Assembly: GCA_023426375.1 (NCBI GenBank)
Contig: JAFAAV010000054.1
Span: 1-24,074, forward strand
Reading direction: 5' to 3'
DNA length: 24,074 nucleotides
Source: Actinomycetes bacterium
GTDB lineage: Bacteria > Actinomycetota > Actinomycetes > Actinomycetales > Micrococcaceae
Positions 14,939-23,061 of the stretch are shown in pieces. The position numbers and the translations under genes were made by a program. The first letter of the stretch is position 1. The number at the start of each line of letters is the position of its first letter. The notes under the pieces are model-generated. The model searched no databases. It was not told the DNA's origin and saw only the letters and a list, made by a program, of their open reading frames with translations.

Positions 14939-16294
14939 ATGGACACTGCAGATCACTCCCAGGAGTTGCGGATCGCTCTCTACTCACACGATTCGTTGGG
15001 TTTGGGCCACACCCGTCGTAACCTCGCCATCGCGCAGGCACTGTCCGACGCGCTGCCCGAGCTGACCGGCCGCAAGCTGTCCGGGTTGCTCATCACCGGT
15101 GAGCGCACCGCCACCTCCTACCGCTGCCCCAAGGGATTCGACTGGTTGGTCGTCCCCGGTATCCGCAAGAAGAGCGGCAGGTACGAGGCCCGTCACCTGG
15201 GCGTCAAGAGCGAGCGTCTGTTCGACATCCGTTCCTCCGTCATCGGCGGTGCGCTGGATGCCTTCCGCCCGCACATCGTGATCGTGGACCGTCACCCGTT
15301 CGGCATCGACGGAGAGCTCATCAAGCCCCTCAAGGATCTCAAGGCCGTGAAGCCGGAGACCACGTTCGTGCTGGGACTGCGCGAGGTCCTTGACGCCCCG
15401 GAGGTCGCCGCCGAGGAATGGAAGCGCGTGGGCGTGGATTCCGTGACGGATCTGTTCGACCGTGTGTGGGTCTACGGTGACCGCGAGATCCACGATCCCC
15501 TGGCTACCGGCGAACTGCCCGCCGAGTTCGCACCCATGGTCGACTACACGGGATTGCTTTCCAGCGGCCGCAAGTTCAGTGGCCGTCACAACGCAACCAT
15601 CAAGCCGTTCGTGCTCACTATGCTCGGCGGCGGCTCCGACGGTGTGAATGTGGCCAAGGCCGCTGCCGCCGCTCCCGTGCCGGCCGGTGTGCAGCACCTG
15701 GTTGTGACCGGCCCGCAGATGCCCGCCGAGGAACGTCACGCGGTGGAAGCCGCCGCGGGACCGTCCACCAAGGTCACCAATAAGGTCTCGGACGGGATGT
15801 CCTACGTTGCTTCCGCGGAAGCCGTGCTGTCCATGGCCGGGTACAACACCGTGGCCGAGACACTGTCCACGGACACCCCCGCGCTGCTGGTTCCCCGCAC
15901 GACTCCGCGCACCGAGCAGATCATTCGCGCTCGCGGGCTGGGCGAGACCGGCGCCCTCGACTGGGTCGACCCCTCAGAGGCCACCAGTGAGGTCATCGGC
16001 CAGTGGCTGGCTGAGGCCGTGGCCAACCCCGTTATCCGGGAGAAGCAGGTCGCCGCTCGCGAAGGGCTCGGGCTGAACGGCCTGGAGCGCGTGGTGGAAC
16101 TGGCTGCGGACCTTGCATGGTTGACCGATAAGTCTGTCTTACCCTTGCCTGTTCGGGACGGGAACATCGTGGCTGACTATTCTTCTGAGTCAGAGGTTGC
16201 CGCAGTCGTTGATCCCGCGGGGGCACCCCGCAACGCGGCGACCGTTCCGGCCCACTCGCTCCAAGCAGCAGGAGTCAAGCATGCAGCAGTCTGA
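14939..16294 (+). CDS. MurG-like (GT-B fold) glycosyltransferase
   Basis: This 451-residue predicted glycosyltransferase is of the COG4671/GT28-like type. The N-terminal lobe starts RIALYSHDSLGLGHTRRNLA (11-30), the pattern of this group, with the glycine/histidine loop that binds the acceptor side. The C-terminal lobe has TMLGGGSDG, the VSDGMSYVASAEAV stretch, MAGYNTVAE and VPRTTPRTEQ, equivalent to the nucleotide-sugar binding region of MurG-type enzymes. The last 60 residues look unstructured. The ATG at 14939 has a good Shine-Dalgarno sequence (GAGGT, 6 nt spacing). It is first in a five-gene operon and its 3' end overlaps the next gene by 14 nt. It probably transfers a sugar from a UDP-sugar; donor and acceptor are unknown. 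Confidence 0.85.
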   Translation: MDTADHSQELRIALYSHDSLGLGHTRRNLAIAQALSDALPELTGRKLSGLLITGERTATSYRCPKGFDWLVVPGIRKKSGRYEARHLGVKSERLFDIRSSVIGGALDAFRPHIVIVDRHPFGIDGELIKPLKDLKAVKPETTFVLGLREVLDAPEVAAEEWKRVGVDSVTDLFDRVWVYGDREIHDPLATGELPAEFAPMVDYTGLLSSGRKFSGRHNATIKPFVLTMLGGGSDGVNVAKAAAAAPVPAGVQHLVVTGPQMPAEERHAVEAAAGPSTKVTNKVSDGMSYVASAEAVLSMAGYNTVAETLSTDTPALLVPRTTPRTEQIIRARGLGETGALDWVDPSEATSEVIGQWLAEAVANPVIREKQVAAREGLGLNGLERVVELAADLAWLTDKSVLPLPVRDGNIVADYSSESEVAAVVDPAGAPRNAATVPAHSLQAAGVKHAAV

Positions 16295-18839
16295 GTCCGC
16301 CACCGCACACCCGGTCCGCAAGATGGCCTACGTGCTCAAGGTGTACCCGCGGTTTTCCGAAACGTTCATCGTCACCGAGATTCTCGCCCGCGAAGCTGCG
16401 GGCGAGTCCCTCGAGATCTTCGCCCTGCGCCCCACCTCGGACACCCGTTTCCACCCGGAGATCGCGCGCGTGCAGGCTCCTGTCACGTTCCTCCCCAAGC
16501 CGTACAAGCTCTCCGACGCTTGGGCGCTCTTCGCGGACGCTACCGCCACGATCCCCGGTTTCGCCCGCCGCTACGCGGAGCTGCTGCCCGAACTGGCCAC
16601 CTACGACGCCGCGGACGTCCACCAGGCCGTCCACCTCGCGTGCGAGGTGTCACGCCGCGGCATCACCCACCTGCACGCACACTTCGGTTCGTTGGCGGGC
16701 CAGACCGCTGAGATAGCCGCGCTGCTGGCCGGCATCCAGTACTCCGTGACGACTCACGCCAAGGACATCTTCCACGAGTCCGTAGTGCCCGCCCGCCTGG
16801 GCCGCACCATTGCTCGTTCGCACCACGTCATCACCATCTCCGAGTACAACCTGAACCACCTGGCCACCCAGTACCCGGACCATGCGGACAAACTGCACCT
16901 GGTGTACAACGGCCTGGAACTCGAACGCTTCCCGTACGCGCCGCCCGCTGCCGTGAATGGCTCCCGCCCGCTGCAGATTGCGGCAGTGGGACGCATGGTG
17001 GAGAAGAAGGGGTTCTTCGACCTGGTCGCCGCCGCAGGTCGACTCGTGGCCAAGGGCATCCCGGTCGAGGTGCGCATCGCGGGTGAAGGCGAGCTGTTCG
17101 CCCGCGTGCAGACCGCGATCGACATCGCCGGGCTCAATGACGTAATCACGCTACTGGGTGCTCGCACGCAGCAGGAGGTCCGTGACCTGCTCGCCTGGGC
17201 CGATGTCTTCGCGGCCCCGTCCATCGTGGGCGCTGACGGTAACGCTGATGGCCTGCCCACCGTGCTGCTCGAGGCCATGGCCAGCGGCGTACCCTGCGTT
17301 GCGTCGACCGTCACCGGGATTCCGGAGGCCATCGAGCACGGTGTCACCGGATTCCTGCACACCCCCGGCGATGTGGATGAGCTCGTTTCCGCGCTGGCAA
17401 CCATTGCTGACCCGTCCTTCGACCGCCAGGCCATGGCCGCCGCGGGTCGCCGCCACATCGACAACCGCTTCGACTCCCATTCCCAGGCACGCACGCTCGT
17501 GGCCCTGGAGGACGGCCGGTTCGAGGACGTCGTCGAACCCGCCGTGCCGTCCGTTCCCCGGACGAGCGAAAGCGCCGACGCCGCGACCACCCCGCCCGTC
17601 ATGGACCTGCAGGGCAAGCGCATTGCGTACGTATGCGTGGATCCGGGCATCCCGGTGTTCGGCACCAAGGGCGCCTCCGTGCACGTGCAGGAAGTGGTGC
17701 GAGAATTCATCCGCCGCGGCGCGGACGTCACGATCTTCGCGACTCGCACCGGCGATGACAGGCCCGCGGACCTGGACGGTGTGGAGGTCGTTCACCGCCC
17801 CATCAAGACCAAGGAAACTGCCGAGCGCGAGGCCGCCCAGCACGCCGTCGGCTCCGAATTCGCGTTCCAGATCGCGGCCGGTGGCTTCGACCTGGTGTAC
17901 GAGCGGTACTCCTTGTTCTCGACGGCGCTCGCGCAGGTCGCGCCCGCCGGTATCCCCGGCATCCTGGAAGTCAACGCGCCGCTCATCGACGAACAGCGCA
18001 CGCATCGTCACCTAGTGGACGAGAAGCTGGCGCACCGTGCGCTTGTGGAACAGACCTCGGCCGCCGCGCACACCATTGCCGTCTCCGCCATGGTTGCGGA
18101 CTGGGTGGCAGGCACCACCGGGGGAGCGGACGTCACCGTGGTGCCCAACGGCGTCAACACGGATCGCATCGCTCCCGGTGAGGATCCCCTGGAACATGAC
18201 CGCCCGACCGTGGCGTTCGTGGGCACGCTCAAGCCGTGGCACGGCGTGGAAACCCTGGTGGAGGCCGTGGCACTGGCCCGGCAGGACTGGGACCTGCGCA
18301 TCATCGGCCACGGACCGCAGGGGGAAACCCTGCGCGCTCGCGTGAAGGACGCCGGGCTGCAGCACCGCGTCACGTTCACCGGTGCCGTGACTCCCGAGGC
18401 AGTTCCCGGTCTGTTGACCGACTGCTCCATCGCCACCGCGCCCTACCCGGCCGTGGCCGCCGAGGACTCCTACTTCTCCCCTCTCAAGGTCTACGAATAC
18501 CTCGCCGCGGGTCTCCCCGTGGTGGCCTCGGCCATCGGACAGATCCCGCAGATCCTCGACGGCACGGACGCCGGGGTGCTCGTGGCGCCGTCGGACGCGC
18601 AAGCGCTCGCGGACGCCATCGACGAGCTCGTGGTCGACGCCGAACGCCGTGATCGCATGGCCCGCAACGCGCGTGCTCTGGCTGTCTCACGGCACAGCTG
18701 GTCCAAGGCCGTGGACACGATCCTGAGCGGCGTCGTCGGCCAGCCCGCCGAGACCGCCGACGACGCCTCTGCCGCACCCGCCGCTGACAGCGCGCCCGAA
18801 ACCGCCGCGGTAGCGGCCGGGGACGGTGGTGCACCGTGA
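16281..18839 (+). CDS. Fusion of two GT4 glycosyltransferase domains
   Basis: This 852-residue protein holds two complete GT4-type domains. Domain 1 (about 14-408) has the start of exopolysaccharide transferases (YVLKVYPRFSETFI, 17-30), HAHFG (132-136), THAKDIF (158-164), GRMVEKKGF (237-245) and the DGLPTVLLEAMASG region (323-336). A Pro/Ala/Ser linker (about 412-442) follows. Domain 2 (about 445-800) has GTKGASVHVQE (461-471), EVNAP (563-567), PNGVNTDRI (622-630), GTLKPWHG (648-655) and SPLKVYEYLAAG (733-744). The last 50 residues are Ala-rich and probably disordered. The ATG at 16281 has AGGAG at 7 nt; the frame extends upstream but lies inside the previous gene. Both transferases likely act in sequence on one glycan. 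The stop overlaps the exporter GTG (GTGA). Confidence 0.9.
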   Translation: MQQSESATAHPVRKMAYVLKVYPRFSETFIVTEILAREAAGESLEIFALRPTSDTRFHPEIARVQAPVTFLPKPYKLSDAWALFADATATIPGFARRYAELLPELATYDAADVHQAVHLACEVSRRGITHLHAHFGSLAGQTAEIAALLAGIQYSVTTHAKDIFHESVVPARLGRTIARSHHVITISEYNLNHLATQYPDHADKLHLVYNGLELERFPYAPPAAVNGSRPLQIAAVGRMVEKKGFFDLVAAAGRLVAKGIPVEVRIAGEGELFARVQTAIDIAGLNDVITLLGARTQQEVRDLLAWADVFAAPSIVGADGNADGLPTVLLEAMASGVPCVASTVTGIPEAIEHGVTGFLHTPGDVDELVSALATIADPSFDRQAMAAAGRRHIDNRFDSHSQARTLVALEDGRFEDVVEPAVPSVPRTSESADAATTPPVMDLQGKRIAYVCVDPGIPVFGTKGASVHVQEVVREFIRRGADVTIFATRTGDDRPADLDGVEVVHRPIKTKETAEREAAQHAVGSEFAFQIAAGGFDLVYERYSLFSTALAQVAPAGIPGILEVNAPLIDEQRTHRHLVDEKLAHRALVEQTSAAAHTIAVSAMVADWVAGTTGGADVTVVPNGVNTDRIAPGEDPLEHDRPTVAFVGTLKPWHGVETLVEAVALARQDWDLRIIGHGPQGETLRARVKDAGLQHRVTFTGAVTPEAVPGLLTDCSIATAPYPAVAAEDSYFSPLKVYEYLAAGLPVVASAIGQIPQILDGTDAGVLVAPSDAQALADAIDELVVDAERRDRMARNARALAVSRHSWSKAVDTILSGVVGQPAETADDASAAPAADSAPETAAVAAGDGGAP

Positions 18840-20650
18840 GCTCAAAATCCAAGACGGCGGGCAAGGTCGACCCCGGAGCCCTGCGCCGGACCCTCAAAAT
18901 TGTGCGGCCCCACCTGGGCGGCCAGAAGTGGCTGATGTCCGGAGGCATCACCGCGCTGTTGTTCGAGGTGGCGTTCCGCGTGCTCGAACCGTGGCCCACC
19001 AAGTTCGTGGTGGACGCAGTGACGGCCCAGCTGGGCGCCAGCGTTCCCGGTGCTCCCGAGGCGACCGCGAGCCTGCTGGTGGCGTGTGCCTCCGCCGTGG
19101 TGCTGATCGTGGGACTGCGTGCGCTCGCCAACTACCTGGCCACCGTGTGCTTCGCTCTGGCTGGATCCCGCGTGGCCACCAAGCTGCGCGCCGCGGTGTT
19201 CTCGCACGTGCAGTCACTCTCGGACGGTTATCACGCCACGAGTAAACGCGGTGATCTGGTGCAACGCCTGGTGGGTGACGTGGGCAAGCTGCAGGACGTT
19301 GCCGTTACGGCCGGCCTGCCCTTGATTGCCAACGTGATCACACTGCTGGTCATGGCCGTTGTGATGTTCGTGCTGGACGCTCGTCTGGCCTGCGTGGTGG
19401 TGCTCGCGGCGATCGCCTACTGGGTGACGTCGCAGGGTTCGACCACCCGCATCACCGAGGCGTCCCGCCGGACCCGTAAGGGTGAAGGCCAGCTGGCCAA
19501 CATCGCCCAGGAGTCCCTGGGCGCGATCGGGGTGGTGCACGCGTACAGCCTGCACGGTGAGATCAGCAAGAACTTCTCCGGTTCCAACATGAAGACCCTC
19601 AAGGACGGCGTGCAGGCCAAGAAGCTCGCCGCCGGACTGGAGCGCCGCACGGACGTGATCGTGGGTGTCGCTACGGCACTCGTGCTCGGCGGCGGTGGTT
19701 GGCGCGTGGTGCAGGGCGGAATGAGTCCCGGTGACCTGGTGATCTTCCTGACCTACCTCAAGACCGCAATGAAACCGCTGCGTGACCTGGCCAAGTACAC
19801 CGGCCGCATCGCTCGAGCCACGGCCTCCGGCGAACGTATCGCGGACGTGCTGGACGTGCCCGTGGACATCGGCGATGATCCGAATGCCAAGCCGCTGGCT
19901 CACGCCCGTGGTGAGCTGGCACTGCGCGACGTGTGGTTCGGCTACAACCCCGGTGACCCGATTCTGCGCGGTGTGGACGTCGAGATTCCCGCGGGTCAGC
20001 GCGTGGCAGTGGTAGGCCCCTCGGGTGCCGGTAAGTCCACGATCAGCAAGCTGCTGCCCCGCTTGATCGACCCCGATCAGGGCAAGGTCTGCTTGGACGG
20101 CACCAACATTCGCGACATCACGTTGGAAAGCCTGCGTTCCCACATCGCCCTGGTGCCCCAGGAGACCGTGCTGTTCTCCGGCACCATCAACGACAACATC
20201 CGTTACGGCCGCTTGAACGCCACCGATGAAGAAGTGCAAGAGGCTGCTCGTCGCGCCTACGCGCACGACTTCATTTGTGCGATGCCCGAGGCCTACGACA
20301 CCTACGTGGGCGAGCGCGGCGGCACGCTGTCCGGTGGCCAGCGTCAGCGTATTGCGGTGGCGCGTGCCCTGCTGCGTGATTCGCCGGTGGTGGTTCTGGA
20401 CGAGGCCACCACGGGACTGGACCCTGCGGCGACGTCGGCGGTCCTCAAAGCCATCGACCACCTGACGGTGGATCGCACGACCGTGGCCATCACCCACGAC
20501 GCGCACCTGGCGCTGGACGCGGACCGCGTCCTGTGGGTGGAGAACGGAAATATCGAACTGGACGGCACTCCCGCCGAACTCATGACGGAACACTCCGGCC
20601 GGTTCGCCGCGTGGGTCAAGACCCAGCGCAACGCAACGGAGGTCTCATGA
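18836..20650 (+). CDS. ABC exporter half-transporter (fused membrane and ATPase domains)
   Basis: This 604-residue type IV exporter of the MsbA/lipid and multidrug family is expected to work as a homodimer. The membrane domain (about 30-325) has hydrophobic segments near 34-52, 78-106, 160-196, 276-294 and 298-312. The ATPase domain has Walker A GPSGAGKS (394-401), Q-loop Q442, signature LSGGQ (498-502), Walker B VVVLDE (518-523), TGLD D-loop (526-529) and H554. All catalytic residues are present. The GTG at 18836 overlaps the glycosyltransferase stop and its own stop overlaps the following ATG (ATGA). The context suggests export or flipping of the product of the neighbouring transferases, but a drug-export role cannot be excluded. 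Confidence 0.93.
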   Translation: MSSKSKTAGKVDPGALRRTLKIVRPHLGGQKWLMSGGITALLFEVAFRVLEPWPTKFVVDAVTAQLGASVPGAPEATASLLVACASAVVLIVGLRALANYLATVCFALAGSRVATKLRAAVFSHVQSLSDGYHATSKRGDLVQRLVGDVGKLQDVAVTAGLPLIANVITLLVMAVVMFVLDARLACVVVLAAIAYWVTSQGSTTRITEASRRTRKGEGQLANIAQESLGAIGVVHAYSLHGEISKNFSGSNMKTLKDGVQAKKLAAGLERRTDVIVGVATALVLGGGGWRVVQGGMSPGDLVIFLTYLKTAMKPLRDLAKYTGRIARATASGERIADVLDVPVDIGDDPNAKPLAHARGELALRDVWFGYNPGDPILRGVDVEIPAGQRVAVVGPSGAGKSTISKLLPRLIDPDQGKVCLDGTNIRDITLESLRSHIALVPQETVLFSGTINDNIRYGRLNATDEEVQEAARRAYAHDFICAMPEAYDTYVGERGGTLSGGQRQRIAVARALLRDSPVVVLDEATTGLDPAATSAVLKAIDHLTVDRTTVAITHDAHLALDADRVLWVENGNIELDGTPAELMTEHSGRFAAWVKTQRNATEVS

Positions 20651-21927
20651 GCCAGGCACTGAAAACACCGGTCCTCAACGCGCTCTACGCGCAGCCGGGG
20701 TCGGAATCGGATATTCGCTCCATCGCCACGTTGGTGTCCAACACGGGCATGACGCAGCCGGTCATCGAGCACCTTCGCTTCAAGCCGGAGACATCCGCCG
20801 TGGCGCGGATTGTCGACGCCGCTCGCGACCATTCCGGGGCCGCAAGCCAGCCCTGGTGGTTCGCCGCGTACGCACCGAGTGAGACGAACAAGGCCGGGAA
20901 ACTGCTCAAGCGCGCTGACCAGACCGGGTACCCGCTGTTCACCGCGCTGCTTCCGGACGACCCGCGCACCAGCGTGTTCTGCGGGCCGATCGGTCTGGAC
21001 CGCATGTTGTTCAAGGCGCTGGCCGAGGCCAAGGCCGTGGACTCGCACGGGTATATTGCCGGCACCGTGCTGAGCTACAACCCGTGGCGTCGCGTGGTCT
21101 TCAAGCGCACCGATCCGGCCGGTCAATCCAGCGTGGTGCGAGTGTGGGCCGAGCCGCCCGTCACGGCACCGTTCCTGCCTGCGCTGCACCAACTCGGGGC
21201 ACCCGTGCTGCCGGTGACGGGGATGACCCAGCACAGCATCGAGCAGCCGTGGATCACCGGGGGAGACTTCACGGAGCGGCTCGCTGCGGATGCCGCCACG
21301 GGTGGCGCGTTGTTGCCGGCGATTGCGGAAGCGGTTGCCCGACTGCACAGCATCGACTCGGCTGCGTTGGTCTCCATGACGCAGGACGTGTTGCATTCGG
21401 GCATGCCCGGAGCTCGCGGTCAGAAGCTGGCCGTGCCCGGGGTGAACCCGGTGGCGGCATTGCAGGGCGCAGGCAACGGACTCACGTGTTTCCTGGCGGA
21501 CCTGCGGGGTTCGTTCGAGACCGTGTCCGATGACGTTCTGCGGGCCATTGCGGAGAACCCGGGTCACGGAGTGCTCTCCCACGGTGATCTTTCAGCAGAC
21601 CAGGTGGTGCTGGGGGAGGACGGCGCATCGCTCCTCATCGACTTCGATCGCATGAAGCTGGCACCGATCGGCTACGACCTGGGAGATTTCGCCGCGGTGG
21701 AACTGCTCAGCGGCCGTAACCCGGCGACCGCGATTGCGTTGGCCGAGGCTTACCGACACGTTCCCGGCGCCGGAGTGGTCACGGACAAGTCCGTTCGCGC
21801 GTGGACGGCGTTCCACGTACTGCTTCGAGTGACCGAGGCGTTCCGCAATCTGGATCCGGATTGCGTCAATCACGCACGGCAGCGTATTGATCTCGCGCAC
21901 GCCGTGCTAAGGGGCAAGGTGGAATGA
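20647..21927 (+). CDS. APH-fold phosphotransferase-like protein (first copy)
   Basis: This 426-residue protein has the C-terminal lobe of the aminoglycoside phosphotransferase/choline kinase fold. The catalytic loop is SHGDLSADQVVL (311-322), with H312, the base D314 and Gln (Q319) where the family usually has Asn. The metal-binding IDFDRMK (331-337) follows, with D332. The N-terminal 200 residues are divergent, and only weak features of the ATP-binding lobe are visible (VVFKRT near 150-155 could hold the ATP lysine). The ATG at 20647 overlaps the exporter stop; the longer open frame upstream lies inside the exporter gene. It may phosphorylate a sugar, a lipid or the pathway product, or confer self-resistance. 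The fold is likely; the substrate is unknown. Confidence 0.78.
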   Translation: MSQALKTPVLNALYAQPGSESDIRSIATLVSNTGMTQPVIEHLRFKPETSAVARIVDAARDHSGAASQPWWFAAYAPSETNKAGKLLKRADQTGYPLFTALLPDDPRTSVFCGPIGLDRMLFKALAEAKAVDSHGYIAGTVLSYNPWRRVVFKRTDPAGQSSVVRVWAEPPVTAPFLPALHQLGAPVLPVTGMTQHSIEQPWITGGDFTERLAADAATGGALLPAIAEAVARLHSIDSAALVSMTQDVLHSGMPGARGQKLAVPGVNPVAALQGAGNGLTCFLADLRGSFETVSDDVLRAIAENPGHGVLSHGDLSADQVVLGEDGASLLIDFDRMKLAPIGYDLGDFAAVELLSGRNPATAIALAEAYRHVPGAGVVTDKSVRAWTAFHVLLRVTEAFRNLDPDCVNHARQRIDLAHAVLRGKVE

Positions 21928-21928
21928 C

Positions 21929-23005
21929 ATGACGGGGATAGCACCCCAGGGGGCGCAGGGGGTGGAGCTCTCACAGGCTCCCATGCAGTTCGACATCAAT
22001 GGTGAACGACTGGTGGTCCGCCGTTCTTGGCCGGGGAAACAGGGGGAGCGGATCTACGAATGTCGTGATTCGCTACAGCGGATTCGTGCGGTCAAGGAAG
22101 ACCCCGAGTTCGGTGTGAAATTGGCACCGTACGCCAAGGACCGCAAACTGCCGTCGCTGCAGCCCGGTGGCGAACTGATCGTCCATCGAGCGGGTAAGCG
22201 CGCCGTCGAGCGGACTTCACGGGGTTTCGTCAAGCACTTGCGTGCCGGTAAATCCGCCGACGTCGCCGCGGCCACCACCACGATGGGCGCGCTCGCCGGG
22301 GCAGCGGGGTTCTCGGTGCCAGAGGTTCTGGAGACCACCGAATATTCGGTCACGCTGAGCACGGTGCCCGGTCAGCCCATGATGGAACTGGAACAGGACT
22401 GCTGGGAACTGGCGTGGGACGAATGGTCGGTGGCGTGGGCGCGGATGGTCCAGAGCGACGTCGGCGGGCCCGGCGCTTGGCAAGTGCACGACGCCGCGGC
22501 CGAAGCGGACGTCGTAGCTACGTGGTTCGGGAACGTTCGCGAGTTCGACCCGGGTGAGCTGGTGGATCGTTATGCGGACCGACTGACCGAGGTCGAGGGG
22601 CGGGTTCGCGAGAAACTGCTGACCCTGGATGATCCGGCCCGGGGGATTGCGGGTGGCCAGCCGGTACCGGCGCACCGCGATCTGCACGACGGGCAGATGC
22701 TGTTCGACTGCGGCAATCGGCGCATGGGGCTGCTGGATTTCGACACCGCAGTGCTGGCCGATCGTGAGCTGGACCTGGCCAATCTCGAGGTGCACGTGGA
22801 CCTGCGTGTGATGCAGGGGCTGCTCAGCGAGGACATGGCCTACGTGGCGCGGGTGGCAATTGCTGAGGCTGCGCGTGCCGTGGCGGCGGGCGTGCAGCGC
22901 ATGGAGGCCTACCGCGAGGCCACTCGGGCGAGGCTGGTGTGCGTGTACGCGTTCCGGCCCCAGTGGATTCCGGTGGCGGAGCGGTTGTTGGATCAGTTGG
23001 GCTAG
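21929..23005 (+). CDS. APH-fold phosphotransferase-like protein (second copy)
   Basis: This 358-residue protein is clearly different from its neighbour but shares the fold. The catalytic loop is PAHRDLHDGQMLF (247-259), with H249, D251 and Gln (Q256) in place of Asn. LLDFDTA (268-274), with D270, and DRELDLANLEVH (278-289) complete the C-lobe. The N-lobe (about 20-160) carries K56 in RIRAVKEDPE, a possible ATP-binding lysine. The ATG at 21929 lies 1 nt after the previous stop, so translation is coupled. It is last in the glycosyltransferase/exporter operon. The two copies are too unlike each other for a recent tandem duplication. They may phosphorylate different substrates, or one may be regulatory. 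Confidence 0.78.
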   Translation: MTGIAPQGAQGVELSQAPMQFDINGERLVVRRSWPGKQGERIYECRDSLQRIRAVKEDPEFGVKLAPYAKDRKLPSLQPGGELIVHRAGKRAVERTSRGFVKHLRAGKSADVAAATTTMGALAGAAGFSVPEVLETTEYSVTLSTVPGQPMMELEQDCWELAWDEWSVAWARMVQSDVGGPGAWQVHDAAAEADVVATWFGNVREFDPGELVDRYADRLTEVEGRVREKLLTLDDPARGIAGGQPVPAHRDLHDGQMLFDCGNRRMGLLDFDTAVLADRELDLANLEVHVDLRVMQGLLSEDMAYVARVAIAEAARAVAAGVQRMEAYREATRARLVCVYAFRPQWIPVAERLLDQLG

Positions 23006-23019
23006 TCGCTCCTTATGTG

Positions 23020-23036
23020 CCGCATCTTGAATGCGG
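23020..23036. terminator. Possible terminator hairpin after the operon
   Basis: CCGCAT (23020-23025), loop CTTGA and ATGCGG (23031-23036) form a 6-bp stem between the convergent stops of the second phosphotransferase and the SRPBCC gene. The stem-loop is clear but no T-tract follows on either strand. Confidence 0.4.
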
Positions 23037-23061
23037 ACGGCAACCGATTCGCAGGCTCGTC

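Noticed and set aside
16197..16280. Longer start for the fused glycosyltransferase
   Set aside because: The added residues (Pro/Arg-rich) lie in the previous gene. The ATG at 16281 has a proper Shine-Dalgarno site and precedes the GT4 start.
19214..20593. 459-codon open frame on the minus strand inside the ABC exporter gene
   Set aside because: Long antisense frames are expected opposite G/C-biased codons. The sequence is His/Gln/Val-rich shadow without domains, and the plus strand has every ABC motif.
20344..21582. 412-codon minus-strand frame across the exporter end and first phosphotransferase
   Set aside because: It crosses two well-supported genes and has a His/Arg/Gly-rich shadow composition without a recognisable domain or ribosome binding site.
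20647..23005. Reading the two phosphotransferase-like genes as an antibiotic resistance cassette
   Set aside because: Both have Gln in place of the catalytic-loop Asn, are divergent from known resistance enzymes, and are coupled to glycosyltransferases and an exporter. A biosynthetic role fits better.
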